From: an uncultured Neomegalonema sp.
GTDB taxonomy: Bacteria; Pseudomonadota; Alphaproteobacteria; Rhodobacterales; Rhodobacteraceae
Length of the DNA: 28,072 bases
Assembly (NCBI GenBank): GCA_937958345.1
Contig: CALGNW010000066.1
Location: forward strand, 1 to 28,072
Direction: 5' to 3'
Shown in pieces: positions 15,432-23,290 of this stretch. A program made the translations under genes and the position numbers. How positions within the stretch are numbered: the first letter of the stretch is position 1; the number at the start of each line of letters is the position of its first letter. The notes under the pieces are model-generated. The model worked only from the letters and a program-made list of their open reading frames with translations. It was not told the DNA's origin and searched no databases.

Positions 15432-17204
15432 TCACCAGCGACGCTCGAACCGCTTGCGCAGGATGATCGCAAGCAGGTTCATAACAATCAGGAATCCAAG
15501 CAGCACCACGATGGCCGCAGCGGTGCGATAATCGAACATCGTCTCGGACTGGTTTGCCCAGATGAAAACCTGCACCGGCAAAACCGTTGCCGCATCGGTC
15601 ACACCCTCGGGAACCGACGTGATAAAGGCGACCATTCCGATCAGCAGCAGCGGGGCCGTCTCGCCCAGCGCCTGCGCCATGCCGATGATCGAGCCGGTCA
15701 ATATCCCCGGCATTGCAAGGGGCAGAACGTGGTGGAAAACGGTCTGCGTGCGGCTCGCCCCGAGGCCCAGTGCCGCCGCACGGATCGACGGCGGAACCGC
15801 CTTCAGCGCGGCACGCGAGGCAATCACAATCGTCGGCAGCGTCATCAGCGCAAGCACGACACCGCCGATCAGCGGGGTCGAGCGCAGATCAGGCATCAGC
15901 CACAAAAAGACACCGACACCCAACAGACCGAACACAATCGACGGAACCGCCGCGAGGTTGTTGATGTTCACCTCGATAAAGTCCGTCAGCTTGTTTTTCG
16001 GCGCAAATTCCTCAAGGTAAATCGCGGCCAGCACGCCCGTCGGGAATGCGATCACAAACGTAATCAGCATCGTCAGCAGACTGCCGACAATCGCGCCCTT
16101 AATCCCCGCCAGTTCGGGTTCGCGGCTGTCGCCCTTGCTGAAAAAGCGCGTGTTCGCGATCTCGTCCAGATTGCCGCCCGACCGCAGGTCTTCGATAATT
16201 GCAATCTGCAAGTCCGTCATGCGCGTGCGCCCCGCCTCGGGCGTCGCCATGACTTCAAGTTCCCAAGCCGCCGTGCCGGAAACGGCGGAGGGCGCGATAA
16301 GCGGCTTTGCAAGCGCGGTATTGGCCGACGCCTCGACCAGCTTTAGAATGCCGCCATTTGCGCGGATAAAATAGCTCGGCATTTCATCGGTCAGAACGAG
16401 AGTTTCATCCGCTCCGCCGAGGATCTTTTGATCCAGCGCCCCGGCGCGCGCAAGAAACGTATCCCGTTTTATTTTGAACGCCGCGATTTGAGCGGCATTG
16501 CCCTCGGCCTCTGCGCCCTGAAGCGATGCGGCCTTTTCGGTCAGCACCGCGATGCCGGTTTCCTGCCGCGCCGCCTGTGCCCTGTTGCGGTCGGCCTGAT
16601 CACGCAGTTCGGCCTTTGCCGACCCTATTACGTCGCGAAAGGCGGCCCCGTCGGCGATCAGCACAAAGTCATCGCCCTGCGCCGTCATCTCAAGGGCGCC
16701 CGCACTTGGCAGCGTCGAAAGTGTGCCGAAATCACCGCGCAGATAAAGGTCAGCATCATCCGATAGCAGCATGGGGCGGCGCTCCGGCGCGCCGTATTCC
16801 AGCGTGCCCTCCCGCGCCGCACTGCGCAAATCATCCGCCGCTCCGTCGCTCAACAATGCATAGACCTGTTTGCGTTCGCGGCGGCCCGCCGGCTTGTACG
16901 TTGTCTTCAGGTGGGCCTTCAGCATCCCCGAAAAATCGGTAGCGCCAACATTATCGGGATCAACCGCATCCTGCGGGATCGCCATTTCGATCATCGCGTA
17001 ATGCTCGGTCGTCGATTTCATCGCGCGCTCGAACACGCTCCACAACAACAACACCAATGCGCCGACCGCAAAGCCGATGGCGAGCAGACCATAAAGTTTC
17101 AGCCGCCCGTTGGCCCGCGCCCGCGCCTTTACCCGCCGGGCGGCCGCCTCGGTCGTATGCACGGACTTTTTCGGTTCCGCCGCCCCTGCTGTCATATCAG
17201 TCAT
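15432..17204 (-). CDS. pstA: PstA phosphate ABC transporter permease, long form
   Basis: One of the two membrane subunits of the phosphate importer. The C-terminal 230 residues are a standard PstA permease domain with about five helices and the coupling motif ASRAALKAVPPSIRAAALGLG, followed by IGMAQALGETAPLLLIGMVA. Ahead of it lies an N-terminal extension of about 360 residues: a basic cytoplasmic start, a helix at about 37-59, and a large periplasmic region with a likely coiled coil around residues 205-260. Alphaproteobacterial PstA proteins often carry a DUF3333-type extension, but 590 residues is long even so. The gene overlaps pstC by eight bases, implying coupled translation; ATG codons at 17204 and 17195 are both possible starts. 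Confidence 0.94.
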   Translation of the reverse strand: MTDMTAGAAEPKKSVHTTEAAARRVKARARANGRLKLYGLLAIGFAVGALVLLLWSVFERAMKSTTEHYAMIEMAIPQDAVDPDNVGATDFSGMLKAHLKTTYKPAGRRERKQVYALLSDGAADDLRSAAREGTLEYGAPERRPMLLSDDADLYLRGDFGTLSTLPSAGALEMTAQGDDFVLIADGAAFRDVIGSAKAELRDQADRNRAQAARQETGIAVLTEKAASLQGAEAEGNAAQIAAFKIKRDTFLARAGALDQKILGGADETLVLTDEMPSYFIRANGGILKLVEASANTALAKPLIAPSAVSGTAAWELEVMATPEAGRTRMTDLQIAIIEDLRSGGNLDEIANTRFFSKGDSREPELAGIKGAIVGSLLTMLITFVIAFPTGVLAAIYLEEFAPKNKLTDFIEVNINNLAAVPSIVFGLLGVGVFLWLMPDLRSTPLIGGVVLALMTLPTIVIASRAALKAVPPSIRAAALGLGASRTQTVFHHVLPLAMPGILTGSIIGMAQALGETAPLLLIGMVAFITSVPEGVTDAATVLPVQVFIWANQSETMFDYRTAAAIVVLLGFLIVMNLLAIILRKRFERRW

Positions 17205-18558
17205 AGCGTTCCCGATACTTGTTCACGAGCCGCAGCGCGATGATGTTGAAGGTCAGGGTGACACAGAACAGCGTAAAGCCGAGCGAAAATGCAGGCCCCG
17301 CCGCTGTCGATGCTTCGGTGTCGCCGGTAATCAGAGCCACGATCTGAACGGTCACGGTCGTCACGGCCTCCAGCGGATTACCGGTCAGGTTTGCGGCCTG
17401 TCCCGCCGCCATGACGACGATCATCGTCTCGCCGATCGCGCGGCTGACCCCCAGCAGAACCGCAGAGACGATGCCGGGTAAGGCCGCAGGCAGGACGACA
17501 TTTCGCATCGTCTCCGCCCTGGTCGCGCCCAGCCCCAGCGCGCCGTCGCGCAGGGATTGCGGAACCGCGTTGATGACGTCATCGGACAGTGAAGAGATAA
17601 AGGGAATAATCATAATCCCCATGACCACTCCCGCCGCCAGCGCGCTTTCCGACGAAACCGTCAGGCCGATGCTTTCGCCAACACCCTTGAAAAACGGTGC
17701 AACGACAATCGCGGCGAAAAATCCGTAGACCACGGTCGGGATGCCCGCCAGCAGTTCCAGCAGCGGTTTGGCAACCGACCGGAAACGCGGCGACGCATAA
17801 TCAGACAGGTAAATCGCGGCCAGCAATCCGACCGGCACGGCAACCACCATGGCGATGGCGGTAATCAGCAAGGTTCCGGCAAACAACGGGATGGCCCCGA
17901 CCTTTGCCGAATCCATCGTCCCCTCGTGAACACCCGATAGCGGGCTCCAGTGCGTTCCGAACAGGAAATTCGTGATGCCGACATCGCCGAAAAACCGAAA
18001 CGTCTGTCCGGTCAGCGAAAGCACAATACCCAGCGTCGTGAGGATTGCGATACCGGCGGCGGAAATCAAAATCCAGGAAACGACTTGCTCGGTCCGGTTT
18101 CGGGCACGAAAACCGGGTGCGATTTTGCGGTAACACCTTAGGCCCGCCCAGACAGCCGCACCGACGGAGGCGATAAACAGCAACCAGCCGCGCAGAGACG
18201 AATAGGTCGAGAAAGTCTCGGCCACTGCCTCGCGCATCGGGCCGGTTCGTGACGACAGCGCGCCCCGGGCAATCGCTATGCCATCCTGAACGATCAGGTC
18301 GCGCTCGATTTCCGCAAGGGCCGCAGCATCGGCAGGTAGCGCGGCATAAAGTGAATATTGCAGCGCAATGGCGGTTATCAGCGCGCCGAAAATCAGAACG
18401 CCATATCCTGCGATGGCGGTCCACAGTGCGGTAAACGCGCCGTGATATGTCGGGCGCGAATGCATCTCTAGAACCGGCAAAGCCGCCGCACGGCTGCGCG
18501 CCGAAAAGTAGGCAACGAGTACCAGTGCCAGAATGGCCAGTGCGGCAGATCCGATCAT
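17197..18558 (-). CDS. pstC: PstC phosphate ABC transporter permease
   Basis: The partner permease of PstA. The 453-residue protein begins with the PstC N-terminal domain found in alphaproteobacteria (a first helix, then EMHSRPTYHGAFTALW and a second helix, followed by a periplasmic stretch to about residue 120). The transport domain occupies about residues 215-450 and contains GTLLITAIAMVVAVPVGLLAAIYLSDYA, split here as GTLLITAIAMVVAVPVG and LLAAIYLSDYA, then LLELLAGIPTVVYGFFA and the coupling motif VPQSLRDGALGLGATRAET followed by GVSRAIGETMIVVMAAG. GAGGGG lies about 12 bases before the ATG. It is separated from pstS by a 65-base gap containing a long hairpin and overlaps pstA by eight bases. 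Confidence 0.96.
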   Translation of the reverse strand: MIGSAALAILALVLVAYFSARSRAAALPVLEMHSRPTYHGAFTALWTAIAGYGVLIFGALITAIALQYSLYAALPADAAALAEIERDLIVQDGIAIARGALSSRTGPMREAVAETFSTYSSLRGWLLFIASVGAAVWAGLRCYRKIAPGFRARNRTEQVVSWILISAAGIAILTTLGIVLSLTGQTFRFFGDVGITNFLFGTHWSPLSGVHEGTMDSAKVGAIPLFAGTLLITAIAMVVAVPVGLLAAIYLSDYASPRFRSVAKPLLELLAGIPTVVYGFFAAIVVAPFFKGVGESIGLTVSSESALAAGVVMGIMIIPFISSLSDDVINAVPQSLRDGALGLGATRAETMRNVVLPAALPGIVSAVLLGVSRAIGETMIVVMAAGQAANLTGNPLEAVTTVTVQIVALITGDTEASTAAGPAFSLGFTLFCVTLTFNIIALRLVNKYRERYD

Positions 18559-18582
18559 TGCGCCGTCATTCCCCTCACAAAC

Positions 18583-18616
18583 CTGAAATCCGGCGCGCAG
18601 GGCGCACCGGTTTCAG
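18583..18616 (-). terminator. Long stem-loop between pstS and pstC (attenuator or mRNA stabiliser)
   Basis: CTGAAA (18583-18588) pairs with TTTCAG (18611-18616), CCGG (18590-18593) with CCGG (18607-18610), and GCGC (18595-18598) with GCGC (18602-18605), leaving a three-base loop and a single bulge. Together they make about 15 paired positions beginning eight bases after the pstS stop. No long T-tract follows, so it more likely allows partial readthrough or protects the pstS mRNA 3' end, raising binding-protein output over the membrane subunits. Confidence 0.7.
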
Positions 18617-18623
18617 CCGCCTG

Positions 18624-19640
18624 TTACTTCAGCTTTTCTTCGCCCGTCATAATGGCAAGGTTTGCCGCCGCTTCGACCGAGTCGGTTCTGTCTTCGTCAA
18701 CCAGAGGGATCAGACCCTTGTCGACGACATATCCGTCCTCGCCCGTGGCGGATTCGGACATGAACTCTTCGAGGTACTCCTCGAGACCGGGGATGACGTC
18801 GATATGAGCCTTTTTGACGTAGAAATACATCGAGCGTGACAGCGGATAGACCCCGTCTGCGATGTTATCGAATGTCGGCTCGACCCCGTCCACCTTTGCG
18901 CCCTTGATGCGGCTGGCGTTCTGATCGAGAAACGAAAACCCGAACACGCCCAGCGCCGAGGGATCGGCCTCAAGCTTCGAGATAATCAGATTGTCGTTCT
19001 CTCCGGCCTCGACGTAAACGCCGTCCTCACGGATTTCGACATCCTTCACGTCGTCCTTCGGCAGACCGGCAAGCCGCGCGCCCTTTTGAACGCCCAGTTC
19101 TTCAAAGGCATCGCGCGTGCCCGAGGTCGGCGGCGGCCCGATGACCTTGATTGGTGACGGCGGCAGCGACGGGTTGATCTCGTTCCAGTTTTTGAACTTG
19201 TTGGTGTCCAGACGGCCATACTGGATGACTTCGGTGGCCAGCGCCTTGTAGATTTCGTCCTGCGTCAGATCAAAGTCGGGCGAGTCCTTCGAGTTGCCGA
19301 GGACGATCCCGTCAAAACCGATTTTGACCTCGATAATATCGGTGACGCCGTTGCCCTTGCAGAGTTCGAATTCCGACGCCTTCATGCGGCGCGAGGCGTT
19401 GGCGATATCAGGATGCTCGGCCCCGACACCGGCACAGAACAGCTTTAACCCGCCCCCTGACCCGGTGGCCTCGACCAACGGCGTTTCAAAGGACGTCTTC
19501 TTGCCGAACTGTTCGGCGACAGCGGTCGAAAAAGGGAAGACCGTTGACGAGCCGACGATACGGACCTGATCCCGCGCCGAAGCGGCGCTGCCTGCCAAGG
19601 CGGCGATTGCGGTCGCGGCGAGAAAAACCCGTGCCTTCAT
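18624..19640 (-). CDS. pstS: PstS periplasmic phosphate-binding protein
   Basis: The periplasmic receptor that delivers phosphate to PstCA. The 338-residue precursor starts with a clear signal peptide (MKARVFLAATAIAALAGSA, cleavage near SARD). Phosphate-binding elements are recognisable: IVGSSTVFPFSTAVAEQF near the mature N-terminus, EATGSGGGLKLFCAG with DIANASRRMK, and the central IGPPPTSGTRDAFEEL loop. I chose the ATG at 19640 because it starts the signal peptide and has GGAG nine bases upstream; a GTG five codons earlier overlaps that site. It is the first gene after the PHO box and is followed by a stem-loop that separates it from pstC. This is the form of PstS common in alphaproteobacteria rather than the E. 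coli type. Confidence 0.96.
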   Translation of the reverse strand: MKARVFLAATAIAALAGSAASARDQVRIVGSSTVFPFSTAVAEQFGKKTSFETPLVEATGSGGGLKLFCAGVGAEHPDIANASRRMKASEFELCKGNGVTDIIEVKIGFDGIVLGNSKDSPDFDLTQDEIYKALATEVIQYGRLDTNKFKNWNEINPSLPPSPIKVIGPPPTSGTRDAFEELGVQKGARLAGLPKDDVKDVEIREDGVYVEAGENDNLIISKLEADPSALGVFGFSFLDQNASRIKGAKVDGVEPTFDNIADGVYPLSRSMYFYVKKAHIDVIPGLEEYLEEFMSESATGEDGYVVDKGLIPLVDEDRTDSVEAAANLAIMTGEEKLK

Positions 19641-19714
19641 TGTGAAAATCTCCACCTATCTGTTGTCGCCGAAGTGGCGATATCGCGTTTATCACCGTCC
19701 GGCACGACACATAC

Positions 19715-19743
19715 ATGACAGTTTTGTAACAGATTTATGACGC
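19715..19743 (-). promoter_or_regulatory. PHO box upstream of pstS
   Basis: On the minus strand, CTGTTAC-AAAA-CTGTCAT (19732 down to 19715) matches the PhoB-binding consensus of two CTGTCAT-like heptamers spaced by four A/T bases. A third unit, GCGTCAT-AAAT, precedes it in the same 11-base register (19743-19737), overlapping the last codons and stop of phoR. The site is about 75 bases upstream of the pstS start. I could not identify a convincing -10 hexamer at the usual distance. Confidence 0.88.
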
Positions 19744-20985
19744 CTTTACCGGGCCGTCACCGGCGAGGGGCAGACAGACGGTGAAATCGGCGCCCCTGCC
19801 GGGAACGCTGCGGATATCGAGCGTTCCGCGATGTCGGTTGACGATGTGCTTTACAATCGCCAGCCCGAGGCCGGTTCCGGCGCGGGTGCGGTTGTCACCG
19901 GTCTCGATACGGAAAAACCGCTCGGTCAGGCGCGGGATCAACTCGGGATCAATGCCTGCTCCGGTGTCCGTAACGGTGATGCAGACCGATGGCCCGCGCG
20001 GTTCGGCAACGACGGTGATTGGTCCAGCGTCTCCGGCGTATTTAACGGCATTTTCGATCAAATTGACGAAGACCTGACCGAGTTCGCCGCGCGACCCGCG
20101 CACCGGCATCGGCAGCGGGCTGATCCGTGCGGAAACCTCAGCACCGCTGGCGTCGATCAGCGGCTGAATTGACGCGAGCGCCTCGGAAAGGATGGAAGAC
20201 ACATCCTGCTGTGTGGCGGGCAGGATATTTTCATCCGACTCGATCCGGCTGAGCGACAGCAGATCGTTGACCAGCCGCGTCATCCGGTCGGTTTGCGTGC
20301 CGATCATCCCCAAAAAGCGTTCCTGCGCGGCGGGGTCGTCCTTTGCAGCCCCCTGCAATGTCTCGACAAGGCCGGAAATCGCCGCCAGGGGCGTCCTTAG
20401 TTCGTGGCTGGCGTTGGCGACGAAATCACTGCGTGTTTCCTGTTGCAGAATGCCGCTTGTCACATCCTCCAAAACCAGCGCGATGCGGTTTGTCTGATCC
20501 GCAGGCAATGTGCGGATCGTGGCTGAAAGCATCATCTCACGCGGTTGGCGCACACGAAACCGGAATGTGTCATCAAGGCCGTCGGCAAGGGCCTCCTCAA
20601 CCGCCGTCAGGATCGCGGGCGCGCGGAAAATCAGTGATATCGGCTGACCGGCCAAATCCCGCGCCAGCAACCGCCGTGCCTGCGGGTTGGCAAAGGTGAC
20701 GACACCGCCGGAGTCAATCAGCAGGATGGGAACGGGCAAAGAGGACAGGATGCCGGTTTGCGGTGTCGCATACGCCTCGGCCTTCAGGCGGCGACCGGGC
20801 CGCGGCGCGGTGCTGCCCGCAGGAACGAACCACCACCACAGCACACCGATGGCAAAACCGCCGAGTACCGGCGCAGCCGGACCGAACCCTTCCGGCAGGA
20901 TCACCCCGCCGAGGACCGCCCCGCCCAGCGCCACGAGCATGTCAACGGCGCGCGCCCGTCCGGCTGTATGTTCCTGATTTGCCAT
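19735..20985 (-). CDS. phoR: PhoR phosphate-sensor histidine kinase
   Basis: The membrane-bound kinase that phosphorylates PhoB under phosphate limitation. The 416-residue form has two short N-terminal helices (about 14-32 and 38-55) with almost no periplasmic loop, a PAS domain (about 78-180), then the HisKA block SDFVANASHELRTPLAAISG with phospho-acceptor His194. The catalytic domain has the N-box VNLIENAVKYA, D-box DTGAGI, F-box region ERFFRIE and G-box GTGLGLAIVKHIV. The minimal periplasmic loop fits a kinase that senses through PhoU and the Pst transporter. I preferred the ATG at 20985; the upstream in-frame TTG at 21030 would add 15 non-conserved residues. It is upstream of pstS in the same orientation, and its 3' end overlaps the PHO box. 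Confidence 0.94.
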   Translation of the reverse strand: MANQEHTAGRARAVDMLVALGGAVLGGVILPEGFGPAAPVLGGFAIGVLWWWFVPAGSTAPRPGRRLKAEAYATPQTGILSSLPVPILLIDSGGVVTFANPQARRLLARDLAGQPISLIFRAPAILTAVEEALADGLDDTFRFRVRQPREMMLSATIRTLPADQTNRIALVLEDVTSGILQQETRSDFVANASHELRTPLAAISGLVETLQGAAKDDPAAQERFLGMIGTQTDRMTRLVNDLLSLSRIESDENILPATQQDVSSILSEALASIQPLIDASGAEVSARISPLPMPVRGSRGELGQVFVNLIENAVKYAGDAGPITVVAEPRGPSVCITVTDTGAGIDPELIPRLTERFFRIETGDNRTRAGTGLGLAIVKHIVNRHRGTLDIRSVPGRGADFTVCLPLAGDGPVKAS

Positions 20986-21043
20986 GCCGCCGACGCGTTG
21001 CTCTCTTCCGGTCCTTTGACGCTGTCGCAATCGCCGCTATTTA

Positions 21044-21093
21044 TACGTCATTCGACGTAATTATGCCGAGAAGCGCCGCTACATACAATGTAG
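21044..21093. promoter_or_regulatory. Two adjacent inverted repeats in the phoR / DUF1178 divergent gap
   Basis: TACGTC-ATTC-GACGTA (21044-21059) and CTACAT-ACA-ATGTAG (21079-21093) are perfect inverted repeats with centres about 35 bases apart, in the gap between the divergent phoR and DUF1178 genes. They are not followed by T-tracts and look more like operator sites than terminators. I see no PHO box here, so phoR may be controlled by something other than PhoB. No known regulator motif was recognised. Confidence 0.4.
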
Positions 21094-21143
21094 TCTGCAA
21101 TCGGACAGAAACCGCCGGACAAACAGACAAAGAAAGGCCCGGG

Positions 21144-21545
21144 ATGATCCGCTATACGCTTCAATGCGCCAATGCCCACCGGTTCGAGGCATGGTTTCAA
21201 GGCAGCGATGCGTATGATGCGCAGACATCGGCGGGGCATGTTTCGTGCCCTGAATGCGGTTCAACCGAGGTTGAAAAGTCGCTGATGGCCCCCGGTGTGC
21301 CCAAAAAGACGGAATCCCTCGGCCCCCGCGAGTTCTTTAACCAGGTGCGCGCCTATCGCTCGAAGGTAATTTCGGAGACGGAGGATGTCGGCAAGGGCTT
21401 TCCGGAACAGGCGCGCAGGATGCATGAGGGCGAGGTCGAACACCGCCCTATTCGCGGAAACGCGACCCCTGAACAGGTGAAGGAAATGACCGATGACGGC
21501 ATTCCCATCGCACCGATACCACCGGAACCTCCGGCAGAAAACTGA
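21144..21545 (+). CDS. DUF1178 family protein
   Basis: A 133-residue cytosolic protein of the DUF1178 family, widespread in alpha- and betaproteobacteria and of unknown function. It opens with MIRYTLQCANAHRFEAWF, typical of the family, where a Cys and a His resemble the first half of a zinc ribbon; the second half is VSCPECGSTEVEKSLMAP. A REFFNQVRAYRSKVISE helix follows, then a VGKGFPEQARRMHEGE segment with family-typical AR-x-M-HxGE, and a proline-rich end. Zinc binding through the three visible Cys plus the His is inferred. AGAAAGG eight bases before the ATG supports the start. It is divergent from phoR and followed by a terminator-like hairpin, so it is probably monocistronic. Confidence 0.9.
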   Translation: MIRYTLQCANAHRFEAWFQGSDAYDAQTSAGHVSCPECGSTEVEKSLMAPGVPKKTESLGPREFFNQVRAYRSKVISETEDVGKGFPEQARRMHEGEVEHRPIRGNATPEQVKEMTDDGIPIAPIPPEPPAEN

Positions 21546-21546
21546 T

Positions 21547-21586
21547 AGCGGCAGGTTTGCCCGGACCGCAACCTCTTGCTGTTTTT
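21547..21586 (+). terminator. Probable intrinsic terminator after the DUF1178 gene
   Basis: AGCGG (21547-21551) pairs with TTGCT (21576-21580, using G-T pairs), and AGGTTTGC (21553-21560) with GCAACCT (21568-21574, one bulged T), with the loop CCGGACC. G and five T bases follow. The stem is imperfect, but its position, two bases after the stop, and the T-tract fit an intrinsic terminator. Confidence 0.5.
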
Positions 21587-21618
21587 GCGCCGCAAATACC
21601 CGCTATACTAGCAATTAA

Positions 21619-21638
21619 ATATTTTTAGTAAAAAATAT
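21619..21638. repeat. AT-rich inverted repeat upstream of the sensor kinase
   Basis: ATATTTTT (21619-21626) and AAAAATAT (21631-21638) form a perfect 8-bp inverted repeat with an AGTA loop, about 75 bases before the kinase start. A TATACT hexamer (21604-21609) just upstream could be a -10 element, but no good -35 is at the right distance. The AT-rich island probably marks the kinase promoter or an operator. Confidence 0.35.
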
Positions 21639-21709
21639 CCAGATAATTTCACTTACGCTCAACAGTGTTCGAATAATCTGCCTCTATCGATGGGCGAGTT
21701 AGAGACACC

Positions 21710-23149
21710 ATGAGCGACAAACTGACAAACGAAGAAAGAGTAATCGCATCGAAATATGCGCTCGATCGGTTGCGTTTGTCGTTCCGTGATCGCGCCTGCG
21801 AAGCTCAATATCAGGAAGAAACGCTTAGCGAAGCCCTGACATTCGTGCGGTATCACATCGGTGCAGGCGCGGCTTTTTACGCGCTTTTCGGCATGCTCGA
21901 TTATCTGATCCTGTCGGGTCCGATTCTTGTGATGACGCTCGCGGTGCGCCTGTTGATTGTTGCTCCGATTTTGATGGTCATTCTGGCGCTGACCTACCAC
22001 CCGCGTTTTCATGTCTTTGCCCAGGTCGCGCTGACGGCGGCGATGCTGTCTTGCGGTTTCGGCATTATCGTGATGACAGCGTTTCTGCCCGCCCCGTATA
22101 ACGGCACGTATTACGCGGGAATTATTATGGTGGCCGCCTACTGCGGCACGCTGATCCGATTAAAGTTCCAGTATTCGTCGCTGTGTTCACTCATATTATT
22201 CTGCGCTTACCAGATCGTCGCGGTCGGGATTAATCCCGTCCCTGCACCTGTTTATTTCAACAATATGTTCTTTCTCGCCATGGCCACCGGCGTCGGCATA
22301 TTCACCAGCTATCTGCATGAACTTTATATGCGGCGGGCCTATGTCGGCGATCTGATCATCCGCGCGCAAAACGAAAAGGCCAATGCCCTGCTGATCGAGG
22401 CGCGCGTCGCAAACAAAGCCAAAAGCGAATTCCTCGCGACGATGAGCCATGAACTGCGCACACCGCTGAATGCGATTTGCGGGTTTTCAGAGATCATCAA
22501 GGGCGAGATGTTCGGGCCGGTCGGCAAGCCTCAATATACGGAATACGCGCACGACATTCATCAAAGCGGAACGCATCTGCTGTCGATCATCAATGATATT
22601 CTGGATATCGCCAAGGCGGAGGCGGGCAAGCTGGTCCTGAGCGAGTCCACGATCGACCTGAATGACGTGATCGATTCCTGCATCCGTATGTGCCGTGCCT
22701 CTGCCGAGCAGAAGAACATCAGTCTCCGGCGTGCGGGGATGAATGACAGTGCGCTCGTCCTCGCAGATCAGCGTCTGTTGCGGCAGGCGATTTTGAACCT
22801 GCTGTCGAACGCTATCAAATTTACATCGCCGCTCGGTCATGTCGAAATCGGCGTGAATGTGTTGACGAACGGCGATGTCGCAATCGAAGTCGCGGACAAT
22901 GGCGTCGGCATTGCCCCCCAGGATCTGGAGCGCGTTTTGCGCCCGTTTGAACAGGTTGAAAGTTCCATGTCCCGCCAGAACGGCGGAACGGGACTGGGTC
23001 TGCCCTACAGCGAGAAAATCTCCCAAATCCACGGCGGCAAGCTCAAAATCCAAAGCACGCTGGGGTCAGGCACGCGCTGTCAGGTGATCATGCCTTCGTG
23101 GCGGTTGCTGGAAGTGATCTCGGCGCCCGAATTGCGCGCCGCCGGTTAG
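21710..23149 (+). CDS. Membrane sensor histidine kinase, PleC/DivJ-like core
   Basis: A 479-residue histidine kinase without a receiver domain. After about 45 soluble residues come roughly six hydrophobic segments (about 48-200), then a short coiled linker and the HisKA block SEFLATMSHELRTPLNAICG with phospho-acceptor His247. The following SEIIKGEMFGPVG ... YTEYAHDIHQSG ... INDILDIAKAEAGK pattern is characteristic of the PleC/DivJ group of alphaproteobacterial kinases. The catalytic domain has the N-box NLLSNAIKFTSP, D-box VADNGVGIAP and G-box NGGTGLGLPYSEKI. No partner response regulator is adjacent, as is usual for this group, whose partners (for example DivK) are encoded elsewhere. The six-helix sensor lacks a recognisable periplasmic domain, so a membrane-internal or lipid signal is possible but unproven. 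Confidence 0.92.
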   Translation: MSDKLTNEERVIASKYALDRLRLSFRDRACEAQYQEETLSEALTFVRYHIGAGAAFYALFGMLDYLILSGPILVMTLAVRLLIVAPILMVILALTYHPRFHVFAQVALTAAMLSCGFGIIVMTAFLPAPYNGTYYAGIIMVAAYCGTLIRLKFQYSSLCSLILFCAYQIVAVGINPVPAPVYFNNMFFLAMATGVGIFTSYLHELYMRRAYVGDLIIRAQNEKANALLIEARVANKAKSEFLATMSHELRTPLNAICGFSEIIKGEMFGPVGKPQYTEYAHDIHQSGTHLLSIINDILDIAKAEAGKLVLSESTIDLNDVIDSCIRMCRASAEQKNISLRRAGMNDSALVLADQRLLRQAILNLLSNAIKFTSPLGHVEIGVNVLTNGDVAIEVADNGVGIAPQDLERVLRPFEQVESSMSRQNGGTGLGLPYSEKISQIHGGKLKIQSTLGSGTRCQVIMPSWRLLEVISAPELRAAG

Positions 23150-23159
23150 AGCCTTCGTC

Positions 23160-23189
23160 GCACGAGCATCCCGCGTACCGGCATCCCGC
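23160..23189 (+). repeat. Short direct repeat GCATCCCGCG
   Basis: The decamer GCATCCCGCG occurs twice, 15 bases apart, in the 141-bp gap between the kinase gene and the ceramidase-like gene. It could be a pair of regulator half-sites or simple chance in GC-rich DNA. I see no other structure in this gap. Confidence 0.3.
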
Positions 23190-23290
23190 GCAAAACACAT
23201 TCGCCGAACAGGACATTCCGCAAAAATGCGCTAAATGCGTTCCGATGCAGCGCGCGGGTCAGGCGCGCGAACAGAAGGGACGCACAGCAG

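Noticed and set aside
17189..17204. CTGTCATATCAGTCAT resembling a PHO box
   Set aside because: The two CTGTCAT-like units are not in the 11-base register, and the sequence is the pstC end/pstA start on the coding strand of the same operon, oriented the wrong way.
21615..21630. TTAA followed by a TAGT after seven bases, a possible CtrA box before the kinase gene
   Set aside because: Only two of four bases match in the second half, and the region is AT-rich, so there is little evidence.
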